Below are positions 7,046-15,690 of a stretch of 45,942 bases of DNA, one piece after another. How positions within the stretch are numbered: the first letter of the stretch is position 1; each line of letters opens with the position of its first letter. The position numbers were made by a program, and so were the translations under genes. The notes under the pieces are model-generated. The model did no database searches, was not told where the DNA came from, and saw only the letters and a list, made by a program, of their open reading frames with translations. Source of the stretch: Hyphomicrobiales bacterium (GTDB taxonomy: Bacteria > Pseudomonadota > Alphaproteobacteria > Rhizobiales > Beijerinckiaceae); assembly GCA_930633525.1 (NCBI GenBank), contig CAKNFP010000005.1:1-45942 (forward strand). Reading direction: 5' to 3'.

Positions 7046-7885
7046 CCTTGAGCGAGCCGGTTGAGCATGAGGCGGGCTGCTGCGATGTCGATCATCGTCT
7101 CTGACGTCTGTACACGGTACTCATAGTCCTTGCTAAGCCGACGATTGCGACCGAGCCAGGCGAAGCTGCGCTCGACGATCCAAGTCAAGCCCGTGATCTT
7201 GAAGGCGCGCTGACGACGCTTGACGATCTGCAGCCGCCAACCTTGCTGTTCTGCCAGCGCGCGGGAGAGTTTCTTGCTCTCATGACCCGCGTCGGCGATG
7301 ATGGTGGTGATCGCCGGAAAGAGCGCGCGCAATCCGTTTGTCAGCAAGGCACCGGCGCGCCGATCCGAAACATCGGCAGCTTCGACGCGGTTGGCGATCG
7401 GCAGGCCGAGCGTGTCGACCAGAATGTGACGCTTTCTGCCCTTCACCCGCTTGAAGGCGTCAAAACCGCGGGTTCCGCCGACCTCGGTGGTCTTGACCGA
7501 CTGTCCATCCATGATCACGACGGTCGGACATTCCGCGCGACCGGCCCGAAGTCGGGTAAGCCGGTAGAGTTCACGTTGCAGACAAACCCAGATGCCGGTT
7601 CGCTGCCATGACCGAAAGTACCAGTAGACCGTGTTCCAGGCAGGGAAATCTCTCGGCAGTTGGCGCCATTGGCAGCCGGTACGCAGCAGATAGAAGATCG
7701 CGTCCAGGACGGCACGAAGACTGATCCGTCGTCGTCGGCCGCGCCGGCTCGCTTTCGGCAGTAGCGGCTCAACAATCGACCATTGTTCATCCGTCACGTT
7801 CGATACGTACTGGCTACCGCCCATCCCTTGCCTCCGTTCAACGGACGGCAAGGAACACCGCAATCCTTAATTTCCAAACGCCCTC
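7027..7885. mobile_element. IS5-family insertion sequence (IS427-like), complete
   Basis: An 859-bp element bounded by perfect 19-bp inverted repeats GAGGGCGTTTGGAAATTAA (7027-7045) and its complement (7867-7885). It is flanked on both sides by TGA (7024-7026, 7886-7888), matching the 3-bp TNA duplication of the IS427 group. It carries one transposase gene. Confidence 0.9.
7042..7824 (-). CDS. IS5-family transposase
   Basis: DDE transposase of about 260 residues. The first Asp is in VVIMDGQSVKT, the second in IIADAGHESKK and the Glu in WIVERSFAWLGRNRRL, the usual IS5 C-terminal signature. The N-terminal domain (VTDEQWSIVEPLLPK) is typical. ATG 7824 is chosen because GGAGG lies 6 nt upstream; the frame opens earlier at 7863. 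The stop codon lies inside the left terminal repeat. It looks intact. Confidence 0.92.
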   Translation of the reverse strand: MGGSQYVSNVTDEQWSIVEPLLPKASRRGRRRRISLRAVLDAIFYLLRTGCQWRQLPRDFPAWNTVYWYFRSWQRTGIWVCLQRELYRLTRLRAGRAECPTVVIMDGQSVKTTEVGGTRGFDAFKRVKGRKRHILVDTLGLPIANRVEAADVSDRRAGALLTNGLRALFPAITTIIADAGHESKKLSRALAEQQGWRLQIVKRRQRAFKITGLTWIVERSFAWLGRNRRLSKDYEYRVQTSETMIDIAAARLMLNRLAQG

Positions 7886-8276
7886 TGAGAGGCATCTTTG
7901 GCGAAATGAGACCACATGCGTCGATGAGCGATTCCAACTCGGATTCGCTGAGAATACGCGGCGGCGGAACGGCCCTGGACCTCGGGAAGGCTCTGCGCTC
8001 CAAGGCCTCGGTTCGGGTGTCATAGACTGCGAGATACTCGTAGAATCGGCGAAGCACTCCGTGACGAGTGGCGCGGCTGTTGGCGGCTCCTCCAAACGAC
8101 AGCGCGAAGTCCAGCGCCATCGTTCGAGTGGCGGGCCCATCGAGCTGAGCGCGCTCAACGTAGCGGACGAAAGCCCGCAACGTCCCGGCTTGCTTGCTGA
8201 AGGCGTAGCCGAGGGAGTGGCGCAGTTCGATGTAACGCTCGGCCTTCTCGCCGAGGAATCGGGCAAAGGCGGTCAT
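7886..8276 (-). pseudogene. Second tyrosine recombinase, truncated after N-terminal domain
   Basis: This encodes about 130 residues of the SAM-like core-binding domain of a tyrosine recombinase (TAFARFLGEKAERYIELRHS to SELESLIDACGLISPKMPL). The catalytic domain is gone: the frame runs into the IS5 right end and stops. It starts with an ATGA overlap on the stop of the upstream recombinase gene, the packing seen in recombinase-in-trio elements. After in-silico removal of the IS the sequence on the other side is not recombinase, so the loss involves more than a simple insertion. Confidence 0.8.
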
Positions 8277-9511
8277 GCGACGCCTCCCGGAAAGGGGAGT
8301 GCGACCTCGGCGAGCTGCGAGACCGCAACCTTCACGTACAACGCTGTCGTGTTGATGCTGCGGTGGCCGAGAAGATCGGCGACCTCGTTAATCGGCCTTC
8401 GCTGCCCCACGAGCTGGGTGGCCAAGCTGTGGCGCAGGAGATGCGCACCTGCGACCCGCCCGAGTTTGATTCCGCCATGTTGCAACCGCTTCCGTACGAT
8501 CCTCGAAACAGGCGACGCGCACTTGAAAGGTCCCACCGGCGGCGTGAAGGACAGGAACAGATACGGACTGTCCACCTTCGGTCGAGCGCGTAGGATGTAG
8601 TCGGCGAGTGCCGCGCCGGTCTCCTCGAGGAGCGGCACCACCCGATCACGCTTGCCCTTGGTACGCCGGACAAAGATCTCGCCGGTTCGCCAGTCGATAT
8701 CCTGAAGTTGAAGGGCGCGCAGCTCGCCGTTGGGAATGCCCGTTGTGGCGAGTAGCAGCAAGACAGCTCGATCGCGGATGTCGACGGGTGTCGTTGCGCC
8801 GATTGCGTCGATGGCGTGCCGAACGGCATCCCATGCAAGGCGCGGCGGCAAATGCGCCAAACGCCAGTGGGGCGTTCCTGGGACGACGCGGGCAAGTTCC
8901 TGGTCGTGGTGGCCAGCCCAATGCAAAAACCGAAGAAATGTTCGGATGCGAGAAGTCGCTGCCGTACGGGTGCCGGAGGTCGCCGATAGCGACAGCTGAT
9001 GCTCGACAGCAGCAAGGACGTGCTCAGCCGTCAGCGCAGCGAGGTCTTGGCCGGAATGATGATGGCGGAACCAATCCAGAAAGCGGCGGCCACCCAGGAG
9101 AACGCCTTCGCGGGACTTCGGCTCAAGCCCTCGCACCCTGCGCAAATAGTCCGAAAAGGAGGCCAGAAGCGGAGCATCCGGATCATCTTCTACACTGGGA
9201 ACGGAAGCAATGAATCGCTCCGGAGCAACTCGCCGTGCGTGTCCCAGCGCCGACACTGCGCCAATGCGTGGAGAATCCGTAATAAACCTGCATAAATAGC
9301 TATCAACGACATCTTGATGGATCGGCATCGGACCACAGCGCGGCGCGGCAAATTGGCTAAAACGCGCAATCCGGCTCAGATAAATCTTGGCGGATGCTTG
9401 CTTGTAACCAAGCGTGAAAAAATGCTCCGCTAGACGATCCATCTCGTCACCGAGCGCACCGCTACGCAGGCGCTTGAGCACCCTACCATACGAAAAATAG
9501 AACTCGAGCAT
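8273..9511 (-). CDS. Tyrosine recombinase, RIT-like first member, probable catalytic defect
   Basis: About 412 residues from ATG 9511 (MLEFYFSYGRVLKRL). An N-terminal core-binding region precedes a catalytic domain with HLLRHSLATQL (H-xx-R), LGHRSINTTALY (His and nucleophile Tyr) and KGKRDRVVPL. The position of the first catalytic Arg, normally TGxRxGEL, reads TTGIPNGEL: Pro (CCC) where CGC would be expected. The enzyme is therefore probably inactive. It overlaps the next recombinase by ATGA. Together they look like the left two thirds of a recombinase-in-trio element whose third gene is missing. The frame could extend to 9676 but those residues look non-coding. Confidence 0.82.
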   Translation of the reverse strand: MLEFYFSYGRVLKRLRSGALGDEMDRLAEHFFTLGYKQASAKIYLSRIARFSQFAAPRCGPMPIHQDVVDSYLCRFITDSPRIGAVSALGHARRVAPERFIASVPSVEDDPDAPLLASFSDYLRRVRGLEPKSREGVLLGGRRFLDWFRHHHSGQDLAALTAEHVLAAVEHQLSLSATSGTRTAATSRIRTFLRFLHWAGHHDQELARVVPGTPHWRLAHLPPRLAWDAVRHAIDAIGATTPVDIRDRAVLLLLATTGIPNGELRALQLQDIDWRTGEIFVRRTKGKRDRVVPLLEETGAALADYILRARPKVDSPYLFLSFTPPVGPFKCASPVSRIVRKRLQHGGIKLGRVAGAHLLRHSLATQLVGQRRPINEVADLLGHRSINTTALYVKVAVSQLAEVALPFPGGVA

Positions 9512-9572
9512 GTTGCACCCTCCGGGATACCGGCGCAGGGAAATCCCGCGCCCACCCGAAAGGTACGAAACG

Positions 9573-9637
9573 TTATGTGGCGGAGGATGCCAGATTTGGC
9601 GGTCCCCGGCTGGTGCCCGGACGGCTCCGCCACATAA
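9573..9637. repeat. 13-bp inverted repeat upstream of recombinase operon
   Basis: TTATGTGGCGGAG (9573-9585) and CTCCGCCACATAA (9625-9637) are perfect inverted copies 39 bp apart. They lie between the recombinase start and the IS66 fragment and are probably the subterminal recombinase-binding sites of the RIT-like element. Confidence 0.6.
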
Positions 9638-9654
9638 TCTTCCCCGATGCATAA

Positions 9655-9686
9655 GAACGGTTAGGTGGCGCGCCACCTAACCGTTC
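9655..9686. repeat. 32-bp perfect palindrome at the recombinase-element/IS66 junction
   Basis: The half-site GAACGGTTAGGTGGCG (9655-9670) is followed directly by its exact complement (9671-9686). The last six bases, CCGTTC, are codons of the truncated IS66 tnpB. The palindrome therefore sits exactly at the join and may be the element end or crossover site. Confidence 0.75.
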
Positions 9687-9926
9687 AGCGGTGCGGTCTA
9701 CGTCTTCCGTGCCAAACGGACGGACCGGATAAAGCTGATCTTTTGGGACGGCACCGGCGTCTGCCTTTACGCCAAGCGCCTGGAGGATGGCGAGTTCCGC
9801 TGGCCGAAAGTGCAGGACGGCGTGATGCGGTTGACGGCAGCGCAGCTATCGGCGCTGCTTGAAGGGCTCGACTGGCGGCGGGTCCATGAAGCGCGGCGGA
9901 CACGCGTTCCCGTCCAGGCCGGCTGA
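9681..9926 (+). pseudogene. tnpB: IS66 TnpB, N-terminally truncated
   Basis: 81 codons matching the C-terminal two thirds of IS66 accessory protein TnpB: FSGAVYVFRAKRTDRIKL, FWDGTGVCLYAKRLEDG, then EGLDWRRVHEARR, with a stop at 9924-9926. The N-terminus and the preceding tnpA are absent; the homology starts within the 32-bp palindrome. tnpC follows 69 bp later on the same strand. Confidence 0.85.
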
Positions 9927-11187
9927 TCCGCGACGAAGTGAATCAGACGGGATTCCGTTGTCGCCCGGCAGGGGCAAATATGGTCTGGTCCTGTCATGGC
10001 GATGACGGCGGACCAGCTTCCCGACGATCCGGATGCGCTGAAGGCGATGGTCCTGGCGCGGGATGTTGAGAACGCCCGTCTCTACCAGATCATCAAGGAA
10101 TTGCAGCGCCACCGTTTTGGCCGTCGTGCCGAAACGCTGCCGGAAGACCAGCTTCTGCTGGGTCTGGAAGAAGCCGAGCAGATCGAGGCCGCCGGCGAGG
10201 AAGCGAAGGAACAGGTCGCCTCCGCGGAGCGCAATGCAAAGGCTGCGAAGCGCCGGGCGAACCGTGGCGCGCTGCCGCCCCATCTTCCGCGCATCGAAAT
10301 GGTCGTCGACATCGATAACCACGCCTGCCCGTGTTGCCGCAACGGGCTTCACCGGATTGGCGAAGATGTGAGCGAGCGGCTCGATATCGTGCCGGCGCAG
10401 CTGCGCGTGATCGTGGTGCGCCGGCCCAAATACGCCTGCCGCGCCTGCGAGGACGTCGTTGTCCAAGCGCCGGCGCCGACGCGCCTCGTGGAGGGCGGGC
10501 TGCCAACCGAAGCGACGGTCGCCCAGGTTCTGGTCTCCAAATACGCCGATCATCTGCCGCTCTATCGCCAGGCGCAGATCTACGCCCGGCAGGGCATCCA
10601 TCTTGACCGCTCCACGCTCGCCGACTGGGTCGGCCGTGCCGCCTGGCATCTGCGTCCGGTGCATGAGCGGCTGCTTGAGAAGCTGAAGACCTCACCGAAG
10701 CTCTTCGCCGACGAGACCACGGCGCCGGTGCTCGATCCCGGCCGCGGCAAAACCAAGACCGGGCAGCTCTGGGCCTATGCTCGCGACGACCGGCCATGGG
10801 ACGGAGCCGATCCACCGGGCGTCGCCTATGTCTATGCGTCGGACCGCAAGGCGGAGCGGCCGATCGCCCATCTCGCCGGCTTCAGCGGAATCCTGCAGGT
10901 CGATGGCTATGGCGGTTATCGCACGTTGGCTGAAAAGAGCGGCGCAACGCTTGCCTTCTGTTGGGCACATGTCCGCCGGCGCTTCTATGAGTTGGCCGCA
11001 TCCGGCCCGGCGCCGATCGCGAGCGAGGCGCTCCGGCGTGCGCATTCCGACGAAGCCGGCCAGTGATTCCGATCAATTACCGGCCACCCATTCCAATTTC
11101 ATTCCGGCCGGGATTCCGATTTGAAGCCGGCCACCTTTGTGGATCACCTGGGTCGTTGTTGAGGTTTGGTTCGAGTTTCGTTTCTGG

Positions 11188-11943
11188 TCAAGTCTGAGCT
11201 GGTTCCGGGTTTTCTGGCGCGCGCCGTTTTCGCATGCTGTCGCCGGTCAGTTCGATGCGGTAGGCGTTATGCACGAGGCGGTCGAGGATGGCGTCGGCGA
11301 TGGTGGGATTTCCGATGATCTCATACCAATGGTCGACGGGCACCTGGCTGGTGACGATGGTCGAGCGCCGCTCATAGCGGTCCTCGATGATCTCGAGGAG
11401 ATCGCGGCGCTGTTCGTCGTTGAGCTTTTCAGGCCCCCAATCGTCGAGGATGAGCAGGTCGGTGCGGGCCAGCGCCTTCAGCATCCTGGCATAGCGACCG
11501 TCTCCCCTTGCGAGAGCGAGCGAGGCGAAGAGCCGTGGCGCGCGGTGATAGACGACGGAGAAGTCCTCGCGACAGGCCTTGTGGCCGAGAGCGCAGGCGA
11601 GCCAACTCTTGCCGACACCGGCCGGGCCTGTGATCAGGAGCCCGTGACGCTGGCGGATCCAATCGCAGCCTGCGAGCTTGAGGAAGAGGGAACGGTCGAG
11701 CCCGCGTTCGGCACGGAAGTCGGCGTCTTCGACCTGCGCATCATGGCGTAGCCTGGCGGCGCGGGCACGCGCCTCGAAGCGCTTCTGACGGCGCAGCGTC
11801 GCTTCGTTATCAAGCAGGATGGCGAGCCATTCGCCATGATCGAGGGCGCGCGCTTCCGGCTGCGCGTCGAGATCCTGGAAGCCTTTGGCCATGCCGTGCA
11901 GTCCGAGGTCGCGCAGCATGTCGAGGGTGGGATGGGTCAGCAT
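11188..11943 (-). CDS. istB: IS21-family ATP-binding helper IstB
   Basis: An AAA+ ATPase of about 251 residues that assists IstA. Walker A is GPAGVGKSWLACALG, Walker B is DLLILDDWG, and sensor-type residues follow in STIVTSQVPVDHWYE. ATG 11943 (MLTHPTLDMLRDLGLHGM) has GAGGAGATAAAGATC upstream and is preferred over the longer frame to 11979. It is immediately downstream of istA, 13 bp from that gene's stop. Confidence 0.95.
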   Translation of the reverse strand: MLTHPTLDMLRDLGLHGMAKGFQDLDAQPEARALDHGEWLAILLDNEATLRRQKRFEARARAARLRHDAQVEDADFRAERGLDRSLFLKLAGCDWIRQRHGLLITGPAGVGKSWLACALGHKACREDFSVVYHRAPRLFASLALARGDGRYARMLKALARTDLLILDDWGPEKLNDEQRRDLLEIIEDRYERRSTIVTSQVPVDHWYEIIGNPTIADAILDRLVHNAYRIELTGDSMRKRRAPENPEPAQT

Positions 11944-11956
11944 GATCTTTATCTCC

Positions 11957-13489
11957 TCAATGGAAGTAACCAGGACCACGCAGATTGGCGTGGTCGATGA
12001 TGGCGCCGGGATTGCCGGCGGGCCGGGCGGCTTTGTGGTTGGTGATGAGGGCGGCGATGCTCTTGCAGGTCAGTCCGCCGATCTCGACGGCGCGTGCCGA
12101 GACCGCCTCGGCGCGATCACGATGAAGATCGCGATAGAGACGCAAAACACCCAGGCAGGTGCGGAACCCCTGCTCGGGATGGGGCCGGCTGGCCAGAATG
12201 GCGATGATCAGCCCCTCGGTCTGTGGTCCGATCGACGCGGCCCAGCGCCGGAAGCGTGCCGGCGTCCACTCCGCATATCGACGGTGGGAACTGGGCATGT
12301 GCTCAGGGTTGGTGCCGTAACGGCGTCCGCCATAGCGGCGCTGATGAACGGCGACGCGCTTGCCGCGATGGAAGATCTCGATCGTCCTGCTGGTCGCGCG
12401 GATGTCGACCTGCTGGCGAATGAGGCTGTGCGGCACGGAATAGAAGAAGGTCTTGAACTCGACATGGTAGTCGGTGGCGACGCGGGCCAGGCGCCATTCG
12501 GCGAACTCGTAATCCTGCACCGGCAGGCTCGCCAGCGCCGGCCGTTCCACCGTCTCGAACAAATGGCGACGGCTGACGCCAAGGCGGCGCATGACATGGT
12601 CATTGATGCGGTCGAGCGCCCCGGCGATTGCGGTATTGGCCTCGGCTAACGAGAAGAATGTCTGCCGCCGCAGCCGGCCGAGGATGCAGGTCTGGGCAAA
12701 ACGCACGCCGTTCTCGACCTTGGCCTTGTCCTTCGGGCGACGCGGCCGCGCCGGCAGCACGCCGACGCCATAGTGCGAGGCCATCATGCCGTAGCTGCGG
12801 TTGATCTCCGGATCATAGAAGGAGGCATGATTGACACCGGACTTCAGGTTGTCGGGCACGATCAGGCGCGGGACGCCGACGAAGAAGCTGAACATGCGTA
12901 CATGCGCGCCGATCCAATCCGGCAATGTCTGCGTCCAGGTCGCTTCCGCATAGGTGTAGCCGGATGCGCCCAGGACGCCGACGAAAATCTCCGCCTCACG
13001 GATCTCGCCGGTCAGCGGATCGATGATGGCGATCTTCTTGCCGGAATAGTCCACGAACACCTTGTCGCCGACGACATGCTCTTGGCGCATCGTCGGCGAC
13101 AGGCGCTTCTCGAAGCCGCGAAACAGGTCGCAGAAACGGCTGTAGCCATAGCCGCCGGCATGGACGGCGCGGTACTCCTCCCAAAGCAGCATCAGCGTGA
13201 CGCCGGGCTTCTTCAACTCCAGAGCAAGATCTGCCCAGTTCGGTTCCGGCAGCCGGCGCGCACCCTGCTTCACCCCGGCGCGGGCGAACAGCCGGTTCTC
13301 CAGCGCGTCGTCGGTCAGTTCGCCTGGTAGCGGCCAACTCAGCCCTGAAGCTTCTGCCCGCTTCAGATTATCCTGCACGGTGCTGCGCGCGATGCCCAGC
13401 CTCTGTGCGATCTCGCGGGCGCTGGTTCCGTCGCCGGCAAGCCGCAGCATCTGTCGTAGTTGTCTCATGGTCAGCCTTCTCTTTGCCGG
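11957..13489 (-). CDS. istA: IS21-family transposase IstA
   Basis: A 510-residue transposase. It has an N-terminal helix-turn-helix (TSAREIAQRLGIARSTVQDNLKRA) and an integrase catalytic domain with the first Asp in VFVDYSGKK, the second in IVPDNLKSGV and the Glu in KDKAKVENGVRFAQ. ATG 13489 (MPAKRRLTMRQLRQML) has AAGGGACGCGTA upstream; the frame is open to 13522. It looks intact, so this copy may still be active. Confidence 0.95.
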   Translation of the reverse strand, partial: PAKRRLTMRQLRQMLRLAGDGTSAREIAQRLGIARSTVQDNLKRAEASGLSWPLPGELTDDALENRLFARAGVKQGARRLPEPNWADLALELKKPGVTLMLLWEEYRAVHAGGYGYSRFCDLFRGFEKRLSPTMRQEHVVGDKVFVDYSGKKIAIIDPLTGEIREAEIFVGVLGASGYTYAEATWTQTLPDWIGAHVRMFSFFVGVPRLIVPDNLKSGVNHASFYDPEINRSYGMMASHYGVGVLPARPRRPKDKAKVENGVRFAQTCILGRLRRQTFFSLAEANTAIAGALDRINDHVMRRLGVSRRHLFETVERPALASLPVQDYEFAEWRLARVATDYHVEFKTFFYSVPHSLIRQQVDIRATSRTIEIFHRGKRVAVHQRRYGGRRYGTNPEHMPSSHRRYAEWTPARFRRWAASIGPQTEGLIIAILASRPHPEQGFRTCLGVLRLYRDLHRDRAEAVSARAVEIGGLTCKSIAALITNHKAARPAGNPGAIIDHANLRGPGYFH

Positions 13490-14158
13490 CATTACGCGTC
13501 CCTTGTTCAAAAGGACCGTCATGCCAAAGTTGCTGACCCAGGTGCTCCTGCTCAGGCCTTCAAAGTGGCCGGATATTGATCGGAATGGTGGCCGGCTTCA
13601 CGTCGGAACGGGGGCCGGCTTCAGGTTGGAATGCCCGGCCGGATTACGTCGGAATCCGCACTCCGGCGCATCGCTGAACTCTATCGGATCGAGGACGATA
13701 TCCGCGGCCAGCCGGCGGACGCACGCCGTGTGTTGCGCCAGGAAAAGAGCCTGCCGATCATTGCCGAACTCGAGCCTTGGCTGCGCGAGAAGCTCGTGTT
13801 GATCAGCCAGAAAACCAAGCTCGCCGAGGCGATCCGCTATGCACTCTCGCGGTGGCAAGGCCTCACCCGGTTCCTGGATGATGGCCGCATCGAGATCGAC
13901 AGCAACGTGGTCGAGCGCTCCATCCGGCCGATCGCCCTCAACCGCAAGAACGCGCTCTTCGCAGGCTCTGACGGCGGCGCGGAGCATTGGGCCGTCGTCG
14001 CGTCGCTGATCGAAACCTGCAAACTCAACGCTGTCGAGCCGCTCGGCTATCTCGCCGACGTGCTCACCAGGGTCGTCAACGGCCACCCCAACAGCCAGAT
14101 CGACGACCTCCTGCCCTGGGCCTACATCATCGAGCCCGAGATCAAGGCCGTGGCCTGA

Positions 14159-14453
14159 GAACACCGCTCTGATGTCCGCTGTCAAGGTTTGGAACGCGAG
14201 GGCGCAACCGATTGTGGGATCGGCTGCTCATTCTGATGATCGCGCATGGGTGGAGGCGGAACTGAAGGACGTCGGTGATCAAGCTCTGATGCGCGGGTTG
14301 GTTACCGCATTCCCGATTATGCGTCCGGGGCTGTTCCTATCTTACTGCGGGCGTCGGCCAGATTGCCGGCCACAAAGCGTCTGACGGGCATTCCCCTGCC
14401 GTGGTCCCGCCTCCGCCCATGCGCGAAGGATGTATGTCGCTGCGGCGGCTGGA
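14159..14453. other. IS66 right end and inter-IS DNA
   Basis: This is the right flank of the IS66 relic up to the IS110 element. I could not define the IS66 terminal repeat because its left partner is missing. A 70-codon frame at 14172-14384 has no recognisable content. Nothing else is seen. Confidence 0.4.
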
Positions 14454-15563
14454 TCAGGCTGCTTGCGCCTCCCTTGCAACGGCCCACATGAAGCCGGCCA
14501 ACTCACGGGCGATCGCTGTGCAGACCACCGTTGTCTTCTTGCCCCGGCCGCTCAACATCCGATATCGGGTCGTCAGTCGGGTCTGCGCCTTCCAGGCGAT
14601 CTCTCGCACCCTTGGAGATGCTTGCTCCAGACGGTATAGCTTCTTCGCCCCGACCCTCGGCGCATGCCTATAGGTCCAGGCGCTCTCGACCAGCATATGG
14701 CGAACGCGGCCGTTTCCCGCCTTGGTGATGCCGCCCCGTCTGACTGTCTCGCCGGTCGATCGTTCTCCAGGAACGAGGCCGAGATATCCCATGAGCTGGC
14801 GCGGACTGTCGAACCGGGTCACGTCGCCAACCTCGGTGGCGAATGTCACGGCGACGATCAGGTCTACGCCGCGCAAAGTCTGCAGCGCTCGCACGATCGG
14901 CGCCAACGACCAGGCCGAAACGAACTCCTCGATCACACGCTCAAGTCGCTCGACCCGCTCTTTCGAGATTCGGACCGCTTCGACCAGTTCCTGGAGCGCA
15001 ATCTGATGTGCGGGATGATCGAACGGTTGCTCTTGTAGCCAGCGCAGATAGCGCATCGTCCAGCCCTTTTTGCGAGGATAGATGCGTCCGTGCTTGAGCA
15101 TGAAGGCGCTCACATGCTGCCGATGGACCCGAAGCGTCTCGACCGCGGCCGCCCGGGCACGGACGAGATCTCGCATGGCTTCGTGGCCTTCATCAGGAAC
15201 CCATACCGCCGTCAGTTCGCCGGCGCGCAGCAGCCGGGCCAGAGAAAGAGCGTCCCGGCGGTTTGTCTTCACCCTGTCGCCTGGCTTTCTCGGAATCAGC
15301 GACGGGGCCACCACGATGCATTCGTGACCCAGCGAACGGATCAGCCGATAGAGGCCATAGCCGGTCGGGCCAGCCTCGTAGCAGAAATGAACTCGATCGA
15401 ACCTGCCGGCGATCCGCTGGATAACACGGCGCATGCTCGCATCCGAGGCGTCGACCTCGCCGAAGAAGCGAACTTCTCCCTCCCGGCCGGAACCCGCAAT
15501 CGCGATGGCGTTCCTCAGTTTTGCGACATCGATTCCGACAAATGCTTCCCTATAATCTGCCAC
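14454..15563 (-). CDS. IS110-family transposase, copy 1
   Basis: A 369-residue DEDD transposase. The N-terminal RuvC-like domain shows GIDVAK, CYEAGPTGYGLYR and RVKTNRRDALSLARLL. The C-terminal Tnp20 domain shows LQTLRGVDLIVAVTFATEVG and QLMGYLGLVPGE...GNGRVRHMLVE with the conserved Ser/Gly region. The start is GTG at 15561-15563. IS110 elements use a bridge RNA; any such RNA would lie in the flanks but I could not identify it. It lies 127 bp beyond the end of the TauE/SafE permease gene. Confidence 0.93.
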   Translation of the reverse strand: MADYREAFVGIDVAKLRNAIAIAGSGREGEVRFFGEVDASDASMRRVIQRIAGRFDRVHFCYEAGPTGYGLYRLIRSLGHECIVVAPSLIPRKPGDRVKTNRRDALSLARLLRAGELTAVWVPDEGHEAMRDLVRARAAAVETLRVHRQHVSAFMLKHGRIYPRKKGWTMRYLRWLQEQPFDHPAHQIALQELVEAVRISKERVERLERVIEEFVSAWSLAPIVRALQTLRGVDLIVAVTFATEVGDVTRFDSPRQLMGYLGLVPGERSTGETVRRGGITKAGNGRVRHMLVESAWTYRHAPRVGAKKLYRLEQASPRVREIAWKAQTRLTTRYRMLSGRGKKTTVVCTAIARELAGFMWAVAREAQAA

Positions 15564-15690
15564 GGCTCGTCCTCCTGTGATGAGGATCGGCTCGGCCGCC
15601 CGAGCAACCCTCGGACGCGCAGTGTAGGGCGAGCCACCTCACCAGCAGAGCCGGACATACGGTCTTACATTGATGACCGCCACTCGGCAG

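Larger units (their letters stand above)
11039..13660. mobile_element. IS21-family insertion sequence 1, complete
   Basis: A 2622-bp element. Ends are TGCGCATTCCGACG (left) and the complement of TGCGGATTCCGACG (right), followed inward by several subterminal copies of ATTCCGA/GCCGGCCA blocks as is usual for IS21. It is flanked by 8-bp direct repeats CTCCGGCG at 11031-11038 and 13661-13668. It contains istA and istB on the minus strand. Confidence 0.93.
9996..14158 (+). pseudogene. tnpC: IS66 transposase TnpC, split by IS21-family insertion
   Basis: The gene begins at ATG 9996 (MAMTADQLPDDPDALKAMVL). It has the N-terminal leucine-rich helix, the zinc finger (CPCCRNGLHRIGEDVSERLD) and the start of the catalytic domain (FADETTAPVLDPGR). 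At 11038 it is cut by the IS21-family element. The remainder (13669-14158) carries the C-terminal catalytic Glu region (DGRIEIDSNVVERSIRPIAL). Removing 11039-13660 and one copy of the 8-bp duplication CTCCGGCG restores a continuous frame of 511 codons including the stop, with ...EALRRIAELYR... across the join. The only lesion is therefore the insertion. The element's left end is also lost. Confidence 0.92.

Noticed and set aside
9846..10664. 272-codon minus-strand frame opposite IS66 tnpC
   Set aside because: Shadow of tnpC; composition follows the other strand's codons.
14172..14384. 70-codon hypothetical protein
   Set aside because: No ribosome site, no recognisable features, and it lies in the IS66 right flank.
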